A stretch of 64,000 bases of DNA from Candidatus Gastranaerophilales bacterium. GTDB lineage: Bacteria; Cyanobacteriota; Vampirovibrionia; Gastranaerophilales; Gastranaerophilaceae. Below the pieces are notes generated by a model. The model was given only the letters and a program-made list of their open reading frames with translations. It did no database searches and had not been told where the DNA came from. A program made the position numbers and the translations under genes. The stretch's first letter is position 1. Every line of letters begins with the position of its first letter. Positions 54,704 to 62,085 of the stretch are shown piece after piece. The DNA is taken from assembly GCA_944323425.1 (NCBI GenBank), contig CALUSL010000002.1, positions 84,221 through 148,220 of the forward strand, in the 5' to 3' direction.

Positions 54704-54732
54704 ATTATACTATTTTTTTATATTTAGTACAA
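54704..54732 (-). promoter_or_regulatory. Promoter of the micro-ORF
   Basis: On the minus strand TTGTAC (54727-54732), a 17-bp spacer and a perfect TATAAT (54704-54709), about 25 bases ahead of the GGAGGTGA site. Confidence 0.5.
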
Positions 54733-54742
54733 GAAAATCAGA

Positions 54743-54810
54743 CAAAAAAAGACGCAATTTCTAAATTACGTCATTGATTTTTCCTTATGTTATAAAAAAC
54801 TCCTAAATTG
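54743..54810 (-). ncRNA. Candidate small RNA ending in an intrinsic terminator
   Basis: A terminator hairpin (GACG...CGTC, 54751-54772, one mismatch) is followed on the minus strand by seven T. There is no minus-strand gene before it for more than 1.3 kb. A promoter-like TTGCAT-17-TATAGT sits 45-60 bases upstream. Together they would make an RNA of about 65-70 nt. It contains only a two-codon ORF after AAGGA. Confidence 0.4.
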
Positions 54811-54815
54811 AAAAT

Positions 54816-54844
54816 ACTATATCACTTTTTTTAAACTTATGCAA
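54816..54844 (-). promoter_or_regulatory. Promoter of the candidate small RNA
   Basis: TTGCAT (54839-54844), a 17-bp spacer and TATAGT (54816-54821) on the minus strand. Confidence 0.35.
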
Positions 54845-55015
54845 AATTTAAAATTTGACAAACGTTAAATAAAAAGAGAAAATGATATAAACAACAACTA
54901 ATGCGGAGTAAAGTAACATTTTGTTAAGAGTCTACTATAATTGAGTAAATTAATTTGTTCACACCCGTTAGTATAAATGTGAAAGATAAAAAACCATATA
55001 GTCGGTGAGGTTTAT

Positions 55016-55330
55016 ATGTTTAATTTAAAAAATCTAAAAATTGTAAAACACTTGAAATCAATAAAACCAAAACTCAAGTGGCTAATGTTCTCACAAATAC
55101 AGGATTATAAAATAAATTCAAAATACATTGATATGATTTGTTCAGAAGGCGATGCTAACAGAAATAACGATCGTCTTGAACAAATGGTAAGAGAATCATT
55201 AATAAAAGAATTTTCTCCTGAAATTCAAAATATGAAATCATATGGTCTTCTGGTCGATGCAGTTGTTCACAATTTAAAAAAGAAACAGCTGGAACAAATG
55301 GATGAACAGTTCTCTGCCAGTGAACAATAA
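55016..55330 (+). CDS. Hypothetical small protein
   Basis: 104 aa, basic at the N-terminus and acidic at the C-terminus, mostly helical. There is no signal peptide or membrane helix and no family I recognise. A GGTGAGG ribosome site precedes the ATG, a TATAAT (54936-54941) lies 75 bases upstream, and a strong terminator follows, so it is a stand-alone expressed gene. Confidence 0.65.
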   Translation: MFNLKNLKIVKHLKSIKPKLKWLMFSQIQDYKINSKYIDMICSEGDANRNNDRLEQMVRESLIKEFSPEIQNMKSYGLLVDAVVHNLKKKQLEQMDEQFSASEQ

Positions 55331-55357
55331 CTGAATAGGAAAGAGAATTAGTTTTTA

Positions 55358-55397
55358 AAATGATACTTACAGGCAATGTAAGTATCATTTTTTTTGT
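55358..55397 (+). terminator. Terminator after the 104-aa gene
   Basis: A perfect 12-bp stem (55359-55370 with 55378-55389) and 7-nt loop are followed by a long T run. Confidence 0.85.
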
Positions 55398-55430
55398 TAA
55401 AAATGATTATAGTCAAACAAGGAGGCTCAA

Positions 55431-55883
55431 ATGAAATACCTTATTAGAAAACCAGATACATTTATGAGTTCATTGAACGATGAAATTAATACAATACTCA
55501 GAAAAAGTTTTGATACAGTTTTCCCGGAATATATTCTTGAAAAAGAAATCGACGGAATGGCAATGCCTGTTGATATACAAGAATTTGACAATGAATATAA
55601 AGTCAAAGCAGAGGTACCGGGTGTAAAAAAAGAAGATCTTGATATTGATATAAACAAATCCTCTGTCACTATATGTGCGAAGAAACAGGAAGAAAAAGAA
55701 GAAAAAAATCATAAATACCACAAGACAGAATTTCGATACGGAAATTATTCAAGAACTGTTTATTTTCCTCATGAAATAGATATAAAAGAAGCCGATGCGC
55801 ATCTTGAACACGGGGTTTTGCATCTTGACCTCCCAAAAATGAAAAAAGACGAAGAAGAAAACAAAAAACTGGAAGTAAAATAA
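55431..55883 (+). CDS. Small heat-shock protein, Hsp20 family
   Basis: 150-aa ATP-independent chaperone. The alpha-crystallin domain spans about 43-138: MPVDIQEFDNEYKVKAEVPGV, KKEDLDIDI, RYGNYSRTVYFP and the GVLHLDLPK motif. The C-terminal tail is Lys/Glu-rich and lacks a clear IxI motif. An AAGGAGG site precedes the ATG. I see no CIRCE element upstream. Confidence 0.93.
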   Translation: MKYLIRKPDTFMSSLNDEINTILRKSFDTVFPEYILEKEIDGMAMPVDIQEFDNEYKVKAEVPGVKKEDLDIDINKSSVTICAKKQEEKEEKNHKYHKTEFRYGNYSRTVYFPHEIDIKEADAHLEHGVLHLDLPKMKKDEEENKKLEVK

Positions 55884-55895
55884 CAGGACTAAAAT

Positions 55896-55927
55896 AGCCT
55901 GCACATTCCGGTGCAGGCTTCTTTATA
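55896..55927 (+). terminator. Hairpin between hsp20 and the regulator-like gene
   Basis: AGCCTGCAC (55896-55904) pairs with GTGCAGGCT (55911-55919) around a 6-nt loop, followed by a short T-rich tail. It may only partly terminate, since the next ATG is close. Confidence 0.6.
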
Positions 55928-55937
55928 AGGAGAAAAT

Positions 55938-56180
55938 ATGACAACAATAATCGGTATAAAAATAAGCAATCGCCTTCAAAGCGCAATTTCTGTACAGGAA
56001 GTTTTGACCGAATTCGGATGTATAATAAAAACCAGAATAGGTCTTCATGAAGAAATAAACGGTCAATGCTCGCCAAAAGGTCTGATTCTGTTAGAAATTA
56101 TTGATGACAAAAAAGCTATTGATATTGCCAACAAACTCTGTGACATTGAAGAAATCGAAATTCAGCAGATGAAATTTTAG
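55938..56180 (+). CDS. TM1266-like iron-only hydrogenase system regulator
   Basis: 80-aa ferredoxin-fold protein. The opening (IIGIKISNRLQSAISVQEVLTEFGCIIKTRIGLH) and the alternating strand-helix layout match the TM1266 family, found with FeFe-hydrogenase maturation genes. No hydrogenase gene is in the window. The AAGGAG site is five bases before the ATG. An ACT-like role is an alternative. Its end overlaps the convergent gene by four bases. Confidence 0.6.
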   Translation: MTTIIGIKISNRLQSAISVQEVLTEFGCIIKTRIGLHEEINGQCSPKGLILLEIIDDKKAIDIANKLCDIEEIEIQQMKF

Positions 56181-57094
56181 CCTAAGAAACTTTTAAAAGT
56201 CTGTATAGCAGATGAATTATGCAAACTCAGAGTTCCGGAGCCTTTTATTCCCGATACTGAAATTTTATTATCGCTTTGAGGCAGCGGTGGTTTGGGAGCT
56301 GCAGCTGAATCAGTTCCCTTCTTTTCATGTTTTTTGTTGGTTATAAGTATATTCAATCTCGGCAGAAAAAAACCAAGCAGTGCTGCAGTTACCGCAATAC
56401 CGCCAACTTTAACTCCAGCCTGTGCATTTTTTGCAAATTTCAAAACTTTATTATCGTCCGGAACATTTCTTATTAAATTCTCAAGAATTTTGAAACTTTC
56501 TGCTCCGTTTTGTTTTGCTGTCTCGGCAGCTGTAATAATATCCTTATTATTTGTTGCAGTTGAAATAGAATCTAATTCGTTTTTAAATCCGAATTTGTTC
56601 ATTACTTTTCGAATATCACCACCATGACGTTCAATCATGTTCATCATGTTGATTAAAGGGTTATCTGCATTTTTTAATTCGGAATACCAGTCTTTAACCT
56701 GTTTTTGAGAAGATAAAGATGCATGCCAAACAGAATCTTTTTTCTTAGATGTAGATATAGGGATACCAGATTTTTTTGTTATAGCATATGCAGCAGCTCC
56801 GGTCATAATTGGAACACCACCGCCGGACAACGCAACTGCCGGTATATCACGCGTTAAAACTTCTCTTCTTTCATCATTATTTCTTGATTCAATGAATCTG
56901 CTACCTACCAAAAAGACAAAACTAATAAACAAGAAAGCATAACGGGACAATGAACCGTTGTCACAGTTACATTCCTTTAAAATTTTGTTTCCGACGCTTC
57001 TTAAATCTCCAAATCCAGGATTTGCCGAACTATTTTTTTGTTTATTATTGTAATTATTATATAAAGGAGTATTTAAATGATTATTTATTTTCAT
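56177..57094 (-). CDS. Hypothetical membrane protein with N-terminal PGFGDL motif
   Basis: 305 aa. An Asn/Gln-rich N-terminus leads to NPGFGDLR at about residue 30. Membrane segments are seen near 55 (AFLFISFVFLVGSRF), about 90-107 (VALSGGGVPIMTGAAAYAI) and about 235 (VGGIAVTAALLGFFL). A helical charged part lies between them, and the tail is Pro/Ser-rich. No family is recognised. It starts inside the end of the upstream gene (14-base overlap) with its own AAAGGAGG site. The layout resembles that neighbour's. Confidence 0.65.
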   Translation of the reverse strand: MKINNHLNTPLYNNYNNKQKNSSANPGFGDLRSVGNKILKECNCDNGSLSRYAFLFISFVFLVGSRFIESRNNDERREVLTRDIPAVALSGGGVPIMTGAAAYAITKKSGIPISTSKKKDSVWHASLSSQKQVKDWYSELKNADNPLINMMNMIERHGGDIRKVMNKFGFKNELDSISTATNNKDIITAAETAKQNGAESFKILENLIRNVPDDNKVLKFAKNAQAGVKVGGIAVTAALLGFFLPRLNILITNKKHEKKGTDSAAAPKPPLPQSDNKISVSGIKGSGTLSLHNSSAIQTFKSFLG

Positions 57095-58100
57095 TTACTA
57101 CCTCCTTTTTTTCTTCAGAATTATTCTGTTCATTTTCCGGCTGGACATCTAATCCTTCCATTCCGGGGAACTCTTCTCCCGTTTTATACAATTTCGGAAT
57201 AATGATTAAAAATGCAGAAAGACCGGACAAGGCCAGAACATTCGCTGTATGTTTAAGAGTAAGAGCTCTTTTATGAAATTTATCAATAAAAGTTTCTCTA
57301 TTGTCTTTAGTCTTAGCCGCTTTCGCTGTAAAATCATCAAGATAATTAGAAACATCTTTGATGAAATGAGAAAGTTTGTAATTCTCACCCGCAACATTAA
57401 TTACTGTAGTATTATCAAGATTCTTTCCATTTGCTTTATTTACAGAAGTCAAAAGCTCTTCTGCTTTTTGAGCAGACTTTTTAAATGAAAAGCCATCTTT
57501 TGTATTTTTCTTGAATAAACCATTGAACCATTCTTTTATATTTGCAGGTGATTTCCTGTTTTCAACAATTTCATTAAATATTCTGCCTATTTCTTGAATA
57601 TTTTCACGTTCATTTGCAAAACCTTTAAATGCATCGTCCATTATGTTTTGTACAAAATTCTGTTTAAGTGCAGAAGCATTTTTTATATCTCCAGTGACAT
57701 TCTTCATCACTTTATGCAAGTTTTTAAGTACTTCAGAATTTACACGGGCAGTTCTACCAAATAACATACCTGCTGCCGTCAATATAACCAGAGGAACATA
57801 GTAGTATGCCGGTCCGGATAATACTTCTCTGACTGCTTCTTCTCTACCTGCCTTATAGTTCAGATGACCGAGTTTGTCATGGTTTCTAAAAAAACCTTGC
57901 ACTGTTCTCGGCGTCATCATACCTAAAGTATCTACTGACAAAAATTCAGCAATAAATCCACCGTTTTCTAACATATTTGAATAACTTACAAGCAAATTAC
58001 CGAATGAGGGTTTGCTATTTTTGTTGTTATTCCTGTTATTTTCTGCACTTACATTATTTTTTTGGTACGGCTTAGTATAATTTAATGGTTGAACTTTCAT
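57081..58100 (-). CDS. Hypothetical membrane protein with N-terminal PSFGNL motif
   Basis: 339 aa. An Asn-rich start leads to KPSFGNLL at about residue 30. A membrane helix (YYYVPLVILTAAGMLFG) is followed by about 150 residues of helical, charged sequence. A second helix (VLALSGLSAFLIIIP) and an acidic tail end it. An AGGAAAT ribosome site precedes the ATG. The plan (motif, helix, helical body, helix, disordered tail) matches the next gene, suggesting an ancient duplication or a two-component membrane complex. The function is unknown. Confidence 0.65.
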   Translation of the reverse strand: MKVQPLNYTKPYQKNNVSAENNRNNNKNSKPSFGNLLVSYSNMLENGGFIAEFLSVDTLGMMTPRTVQGFFRNHDKLGHLNYKAGREEAVREVLSGPAYYYVPLVILTAAGMLFGRTARVNSEVLKNLHKVMKNVTGDIKNASALKQNFVQNIMDDAFKGFANERENIQEIGRIFNEIVENRKSPANIKEWFNGLFKKNTKDGFSFKKSAQKAEELLTSVNKANGKNLDNTTVINVAGENYKLSHFIKDVSNYLDDFTAKAAKTKDNRETFIDKFHKRALTLKHTANVLALSGLSAFLIIIPKLYKTGEEFPGMEGLDVQPENEQNNSEEKKEVVNENK

Positions 58101-58424
58101 TTATTTCCTGCCAAAGTCTACAATTCCTAAATACATGTGAAAAATCTAAATTGCTAACTGTGTAGTTCATTTTAACATATTTTTACAAATTATGTGTAAA
58201 ATAAACACTTATTCTATAGAATTATTAAGTTTATATAAGGATTGTAAAGAAAAAATTTTTATAAAAAATACTGTTGTATTAAGTTTTTTCGGTAATTTCA
58301 AGACAGAAATAATTTTTTTTACAAATTTGAGAGTTTTGAGTAACTAACAAAAAAGATTTTTTTTGATTTATAATCTGGATAATAAAAAATTAATAAGTGT
58401 CACAAAAATTAAAAAGGCGGAAAC
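58101..58424. other. 324-bp divergent AT-rich promoter region
   Basis: No gene is seen. A minus-strand TACACA-18-TAAAAT (58169-58198) could drive the membrane pair. A plus-strand TATAAT (58369-58374) lies about 50 bases before the DUF2229 gene, without a clear -35. Confidence 0.4.
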
Positions 58425-59480
58425 ATGCAAATCGGAATACCCAGAGCAATGTCTTATTACAGTTATTTCCCATTCTGGTACGGATTTTTTGAGGATTTAG
58501 GAATAGAAGTAGTTATTTCCGACAAAACAACAAAAGAAACTATGTCTAGAGGTTCTGCCCTGGTAGTCTCTGAAACTTGTCTCCCCATAAAAGTTTATGT
58601 AGGACATATACTAAATCTTCTTGATAAAGGTATAGACAAAATTTTTGTGCCATCAATACAATCTATTGCTTACAAAATATACAACTGTTCAAAAATAAGA
58701 GGACTTCCTGATTTAATCAGAAATGTTGTAAAAAAAGATTTTACAATTATCGATGCAACTCTCGATAAATCAGAAAAAAACGGCGGACTTTATACTTTCT
58801 TAAAAGAAAGTGTAAAAGCATTCGGAATAACTGACGAAAAAAGAATAAAACAAGCTTCAAAAGCCGGATGGAGAGTTTACAACAATTTTAAAATCATGCT
58901 TAATTCAGGTCTCAAATTTGAAGATGCATTGAAATATGCAAAAAAAGGGCAGGTTGTAATTGTTAACAGCCAGAAAGAATATCCAATTAACGTTGCAATA
59001 CTTGCTCATAATTATAATCTTTTCGATGACAGAGTATCGATGAAAATTTTTGATAAGCTTGAAAAGCTTGATGTAAAAGCATTCACAGCAGAGCAACTTT
59101 CTCAGGAACAGCTTGAAGAAGGTATTTCTGCAATGGGCTCAGAATTGTACTGGGCTAACGAATATGAAATGACAGGTGCGGCAGGTCACTATCTTCAGGA
59201 TAATAAAATAGATGGCATAATTACTATTAATGCTTTTGGATGTGGTCCTGATTCTATTATGGTAGAAAAAATTGCAAGAATGGCTAGAAAATATAACAAA
59301 CCGCATCTGAGTCTTTCCGTAGACGAACATACTGGCGAAGCCGGATTCATTACCAGAATCGAAGCCTTTACCGATATGCTTTTCCGTAAAAAGAGAGCAA
59401 CAATTATTAACAAAATTTCTATTAATGAAAATAAAAATAATAACCAAATTTCTCAAATAAAAAAAATAGAGATTTCGTAA
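58425..59480 (+). CDS. Acyl-CoA dehydratase activase-related protein (DUF2229)
   Basis: 351 aa. The DUF2229/HgdB-like pattern opens with IGIPRAMSYYSYFPFWYGFFEDLGIEV. Cys in VVSETCLPIKVYVGH and in NAFGCGPDS could hold an iron-sulfur cluster, and LSVDEHTGEAGFITRIEAF ends the core. Relatives accompany 2-hydroxyacyl-CoA dehydratases, but the usual ATPase half is not fused or adjacent here. It is the first gene of a run with two WYL regulators and yraN. Confidence 0.8.
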   Translation: MQIGIPRAMSYYSYFPFWYGFFEDLGIEVVISDKTTKETMSRGSALVVSETCLPIKVYVGHILNLLDKGIDKIFVPSIQSIAYKIYNCSKIRGLPDLIRNVVKKDFTIIDATLDKSEKNGGLYTFLKESVKAFGITDEKRIKQASKAGWRVYNNFKIMLNSGLKFEDALKYAKKGQVVIVNSQKEYPINVAILAHNYNLFDDRVSMKIFDKLEKLDVKAFTAEQLSQEQLEEGISAMGSELYWANEYEMTGAAGHYLQDNKIDGIITINAFGCGPDSIMVEKIARMARKYNKPHLSLSVDEHTGEAGFITRIEAFTDMLFRKKRATIINKISINENKNNNQISQIKKIEIS

Positions 59481-59484
59481 ATAC

Positions 59485-60456
59485 ATGACAAAATCACTAG
59501 AGCAGAAGTCTGAAAGTAATTCTAATATTTCTAAAACCGGATACAGAATACTTCTTTTATTCAAATTGTTATTTGAATCTCCAAGAAGTAGAATGGAGAT
59601 AGACAAAGAATTTGAAAAAGATGATGTTCTTAAAAAAGGTATTTCATACGATACAATAACTAATATTGTTAAAGCTCTTAGAAAAAGCGGTTGTATTGTA
59701 AAAAGACCTAATATCGGCACCGGATATAAATATATACTGGAAAAACATCCTTTTACTACAGAAATTTCAGAAAAAGCACTTGAAGGATTGCAAAAAATTC
59801 GAGATGGCATTACATCCTTTTCTGACTGGCAACTTTTATGCAAAATCAACAGATTGTATGAAAAATTTGCAAACTTTACGATGAATGAAAAACACACAGA
59901 TCTCCTTCTGTATAATCATCCTCTGAAAAATGTTGATATAAACTTGCTGGAAGAATTGGTAAAACATTGTGAATCAAAACAACTCCTCAAAATTACATAT
60001 ACATCCCCAATATTTGGAACAGAACGATTAACCTTTATTCCTGATTTCATTTCATTTGAAAATAATGTTACATACTTATGGGGTTATAATTTAAGGTATC
60101 AAGCAATTGGTTATCTGCGACTGGATAGAATAAAAAGTTTGAAAAAAACATTCTGTGTAAATACTAATTCTATTCTTGAGCAATATGAATCATGTATACT
60201 AACAGTTACATACAAACTGACAGGATTTGCAAAACTTGCATATGAACCGACAAGATTTGAGCATATTATTATTGAAAATCCTGATTATATAGTTGTAGAA
60301 GCAAAAGTATTTAACAAATTTAATTTTCTTCAAAGACTTCTTTCCTTTGGTCTGGATTGCAAAATTTTAACGCCAAGATCATACATAGAAGAATATTTAT
60401 TAGCACTGCAGAATATAAGGGAAACGTACACAAATGAAAAACAAAAAAATAGCTGA
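59485..60456 (+). CDS. WYL-domain regulator, first of a tandem pair
   Basis: 323 aa. An N-terminal winged helix (about 20-90, IDKEFEKDDVLKKGISYDTITNIVKALRKSG split by a turn) precedes a WYL ligand-binding domain at about 165-215 (LLKITYTS, FIPDFISFENNVTYLWGYN, YLRLDRIKSL). A C-terminal WCX-like domain (VEAKVFNKFNFLQRLLSFG) follows. WYL regulators bind single-stranded DNA or nucleotides. The arrangement of two in tandem recalls PafB-PafC. It starts four bases after the DUF2229 gene. Confidence 0.8.
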   Translation: MTKSLEQKSESNSNISKTGYRILLLFKLLFESPRSRMEIDKEFEKDDVLKKGISYDTITNIVKALRKSGCIVKRPNIGTGYKYILEKHPFTTEISEKALEGLQKIRDGITSFSDWQLLCKINRLYEKFANFTMNEKHTDLLLYNHPLKNVDINLLEELVKHCESKQLLKITYTSPIFGTERLTFIPDFISFENNVTYLWGYNLRYQAIGYLRLDRIKSLKKTFCVNTNSILEQYESCILTVTYKLTGFAKLAYEPTRFEHIIIENPDYIVVEAKVFNKFNFLQRLLSFGLDCKILTPRSYIEEYLLALQNIRETYTNEKQKNS

Positions 60457-61351
60457 TTCAGGTTTACGCATCCTTGAAGTTCTCAAGGCTCTTTCTAAAT
60501 CTCCATTAAGTATAGATGAAATGCTAAAATTAATAGCCGATAATGAAGAAATAGAAACTGTTTATACACGGGAGACCTTTAACAAATATATAAATACCTT
60601 AAAACTCGCAGGATTTGAAATACATAAAATCGACAACAAATATGTTATGACAAATACTCTCAATTTGATTAATCTCAGTAATGAAAATATTCGAGTGTTT
60701 AAATTTTTAAGGAAATATGCTGAAAAAATATATTTGAATGAAACAAATCAGGAAGTCATAGGCTTTCTCGATATTGTGGAAAAAACTCTGGATAAAGACA
60801 CAGAAAAGCGTTTTTTGAAAAATAAAAGAAGTATCGGATTAAAAAATTTCGACTTAAAAATTCCGTCAGACATAGTAAAAAAATATGAAAATTTTTGTAA
60901 TGAACAACAAAAACTTAATCTTACTGTCCTGGAAAACAATCAAGAAAACGAATATAAGATTGATCCAAGAAGAATTAAATACGAAAAGGAATTTGTTTAC
61001 CTGCTGGGCTATGACTATGTAAATGACGAATTTAAAAAAATCAAAATAAAAGATATCAAAAAATGCAAACAACTTCCTCAAAAATCACCGGAAAACAAAT
61101 CATCAAAATACATAACATACAGACTCAAAAATCGTTTGGCAAAATCATACGTATTAAAAGAAAACGAAAAACTTGTAAACATAGAAAATGATAATGAACT
61201 CCTGATATCTAATACAAATGAAGATATAAATTCACTATTCTCAAGACTTTTGAGATATGGAGAAAATTGCGAAATCGTATATCCTAAGTCAGTAAGAGAA
61301 AGTTTTAAATCATATATTGACAAAATATTGGAGATATATGATGAACAATAA
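60434..61351 (+). CDS. WYL-like regulator, second of a tandem pair
   Basis: 305 aa with the same plan: a winged helix (SKSPLSIDEMLKLIADNEE ... YTRETFNKYINTLKLAGF), a more divergent WYL domain (RIKYEKEFVYLLGYDYVNDEFKKIKI) and a WCX-like end (LFSRLLRYGENCEIVYPKS). It overlaps the first regulator by 23 bases, so they are co-translated and could form a heterodimer. Confidence 0.75.
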   Translation: MKNKKIADSGLRILEVLKALSKSPLSIDEMLKLIADNEEIETVYTRETFNKYINTLKLAGFEIHKIDNKYVMTNTLNLINLSNENIRVFKFLRKYAEKIYLNETNQEVIGFLDIVEKTLDKDTEKRFLKNKRSIGLKNFDLKIPSDIVKKYENFCNEQQKLNLTVLENNQENEYKIDPRRIKYEKEFVYLLGYDYVNDEFKKIKIKDIKKCKQLPQKSPENKSSKYITYRLKNRLAKSYVLKENEKLVNIENDNELLISNTNEDINSLFSRLLRYGENCEIVYPKSVRESFKSYIDKILEIYDEQ

Positions 61352-61697
61352 ACAAAAAGGAACACTGGGAGAGAATTTAGCCTGTGAATATTTAAAAAAA
61401 GCAGGATATAAAATATTAGAAACAAACTTCCGTTATTCAAAATTTTCTGAGATAGATATAATTGCGAAAGAAAAAGATACAATAGTCTTTGTAGAAGTAA
61501 AAACACGTTCTACAACTGCATTCGGACATCCGTTTGAAGCAATAAACAGTAAAAAACTGGGGCATATTTATCAGGCAGCCCTTTATTATATGCAACAATC
61601 ATCAGAGCCTCACAAAAATTTTAGAATAGATATTGTATCCATTCTATCTCCGGATAATCCCAAAATAGAACATCTAAAAAACGTAAGCCTTAATTAG
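61341..61697 (+). CDS. yraN: YraN family (UPF0102) endonuclease-like protein
   Basis: 118 aa. The family pattern is KGTLGENLACEYLKKAGYKILETNFR, then EIDIIAKEKDTIVFVEVKTR, the E-x-D...E-x-K metal site of Holliday-junction-resolvase-like folds. ATG 61341 lies seven bases after GGAG; ATG 61338 is also possible. It overlaps the end of the second WYL gene and, on the 3' side, the convergent small gene by eight bases. Confidence 0.9.
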   Translation: MNNKQKGTLGENLACEYLKKAGYKILETNFRYSKFSEIDIIAKEKDTIVFVEVKTRSTTAFGHPFEAINSKKLGHIYQAALYYMQQSSEPHKNFRIDIVSILSPDNPKIEHLKNVSLN

Positions 61698-61968
61698 CAG
61701 CATATAATTTTGCTGCATTATTAGCTTTTACCATATCGTTATACTGTACAGCAGAAAAATTTGTTGATGCAGCAGCTAAACGCAATGCAAAATCATATTT
61801 ACGGCTTAATAAATCGTATTTGTTCTGTAAAATTTTTAGTTGTTTTTCAGCATCAGATTCAGGAGACGGTTTTTCTGTCGCTTGAGGTTTCACTTTAGGA
61901 TTGTCGCCACTACCGAAACTTAATGGTTGACAAGACATCACATTACTAGTGGAAAACCCTACACGCAT
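61690..61968 (-). CDS. Hypothetical small protein with N-terminal PLSFGSG motif
   Basis: 92 aa. The first 20 residues include QPLSFGSGD. A Pro/Glu/Lys-rich disordered part follows, then a coiled coil (EKQLKILQNKYDLLSRKYDF) and an Ala/Asn-rich end. A GGAG site precedes the ATG by seven bases. No family is recognised. Its ORF lies between yraN and dnaA. Confidence 0.6.
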   Translation of the reverse strand: MRVGFSTSNVMSCQPLSFGSGDNPKVKPQATEKPSPESDAEKQLKILQNKYDLLSRKYDFALRLAAASTNFSAVQYNDMVKANNAAKLYAAN

Positions 61969-62052
61969 TGAAAATCTCCTTTCTCTTTCCTACCTTTAGC
62001 TTATATATTATAACATCCTTTTAATACAATTTCAATATTCTTAACATAAAAG

Positions 62053-62061
62053 TGTGGATAA
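62053..62061 (-). promoter_or_regulatory. DnaA box upstream of dnaA
   Basis: TGTGGATAA on the plus strand, i.e. a perfect TTATCCACA on the minus strand, 25 bases before the dnaA ATG. It overlaps the position expected for the -35, fitting self-repression. Only one box is visible, so this alone is not an origin. Confidence 0.7.
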
Positions 62062-62073
62062 AATATTTTGTTG

Positions 62074-62079
62074 TAAGAT
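62074..62079 (+). promoter_or_regulatory. Possible -10 of dnaA, leaderless geometry
   Basis: TAAGAT lies exactly six bases before the ATG at 62086, and no good Shine-Dalgarno is seen. The -35 is not recognisable. Confidence 0.35.
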
Positions 62080-62085
62080 AAGAAC

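Noticed and set aside
54535..54777. 80-codon plus-strand frame upstream of the 104-aa gene
   Set aside because: No ribosome site or promoter on that strand, and it runs antisense over the micro-ORF, the gatB promoter and the small-RNA terminator, which explain the region better.
62053..62061. Replication origin at dnaA
   Set aside because: Only one DnaA box and no box cluster, AT-rich unwinding repeats, dnaN or rpmH nearby; treated as autoregulation only.
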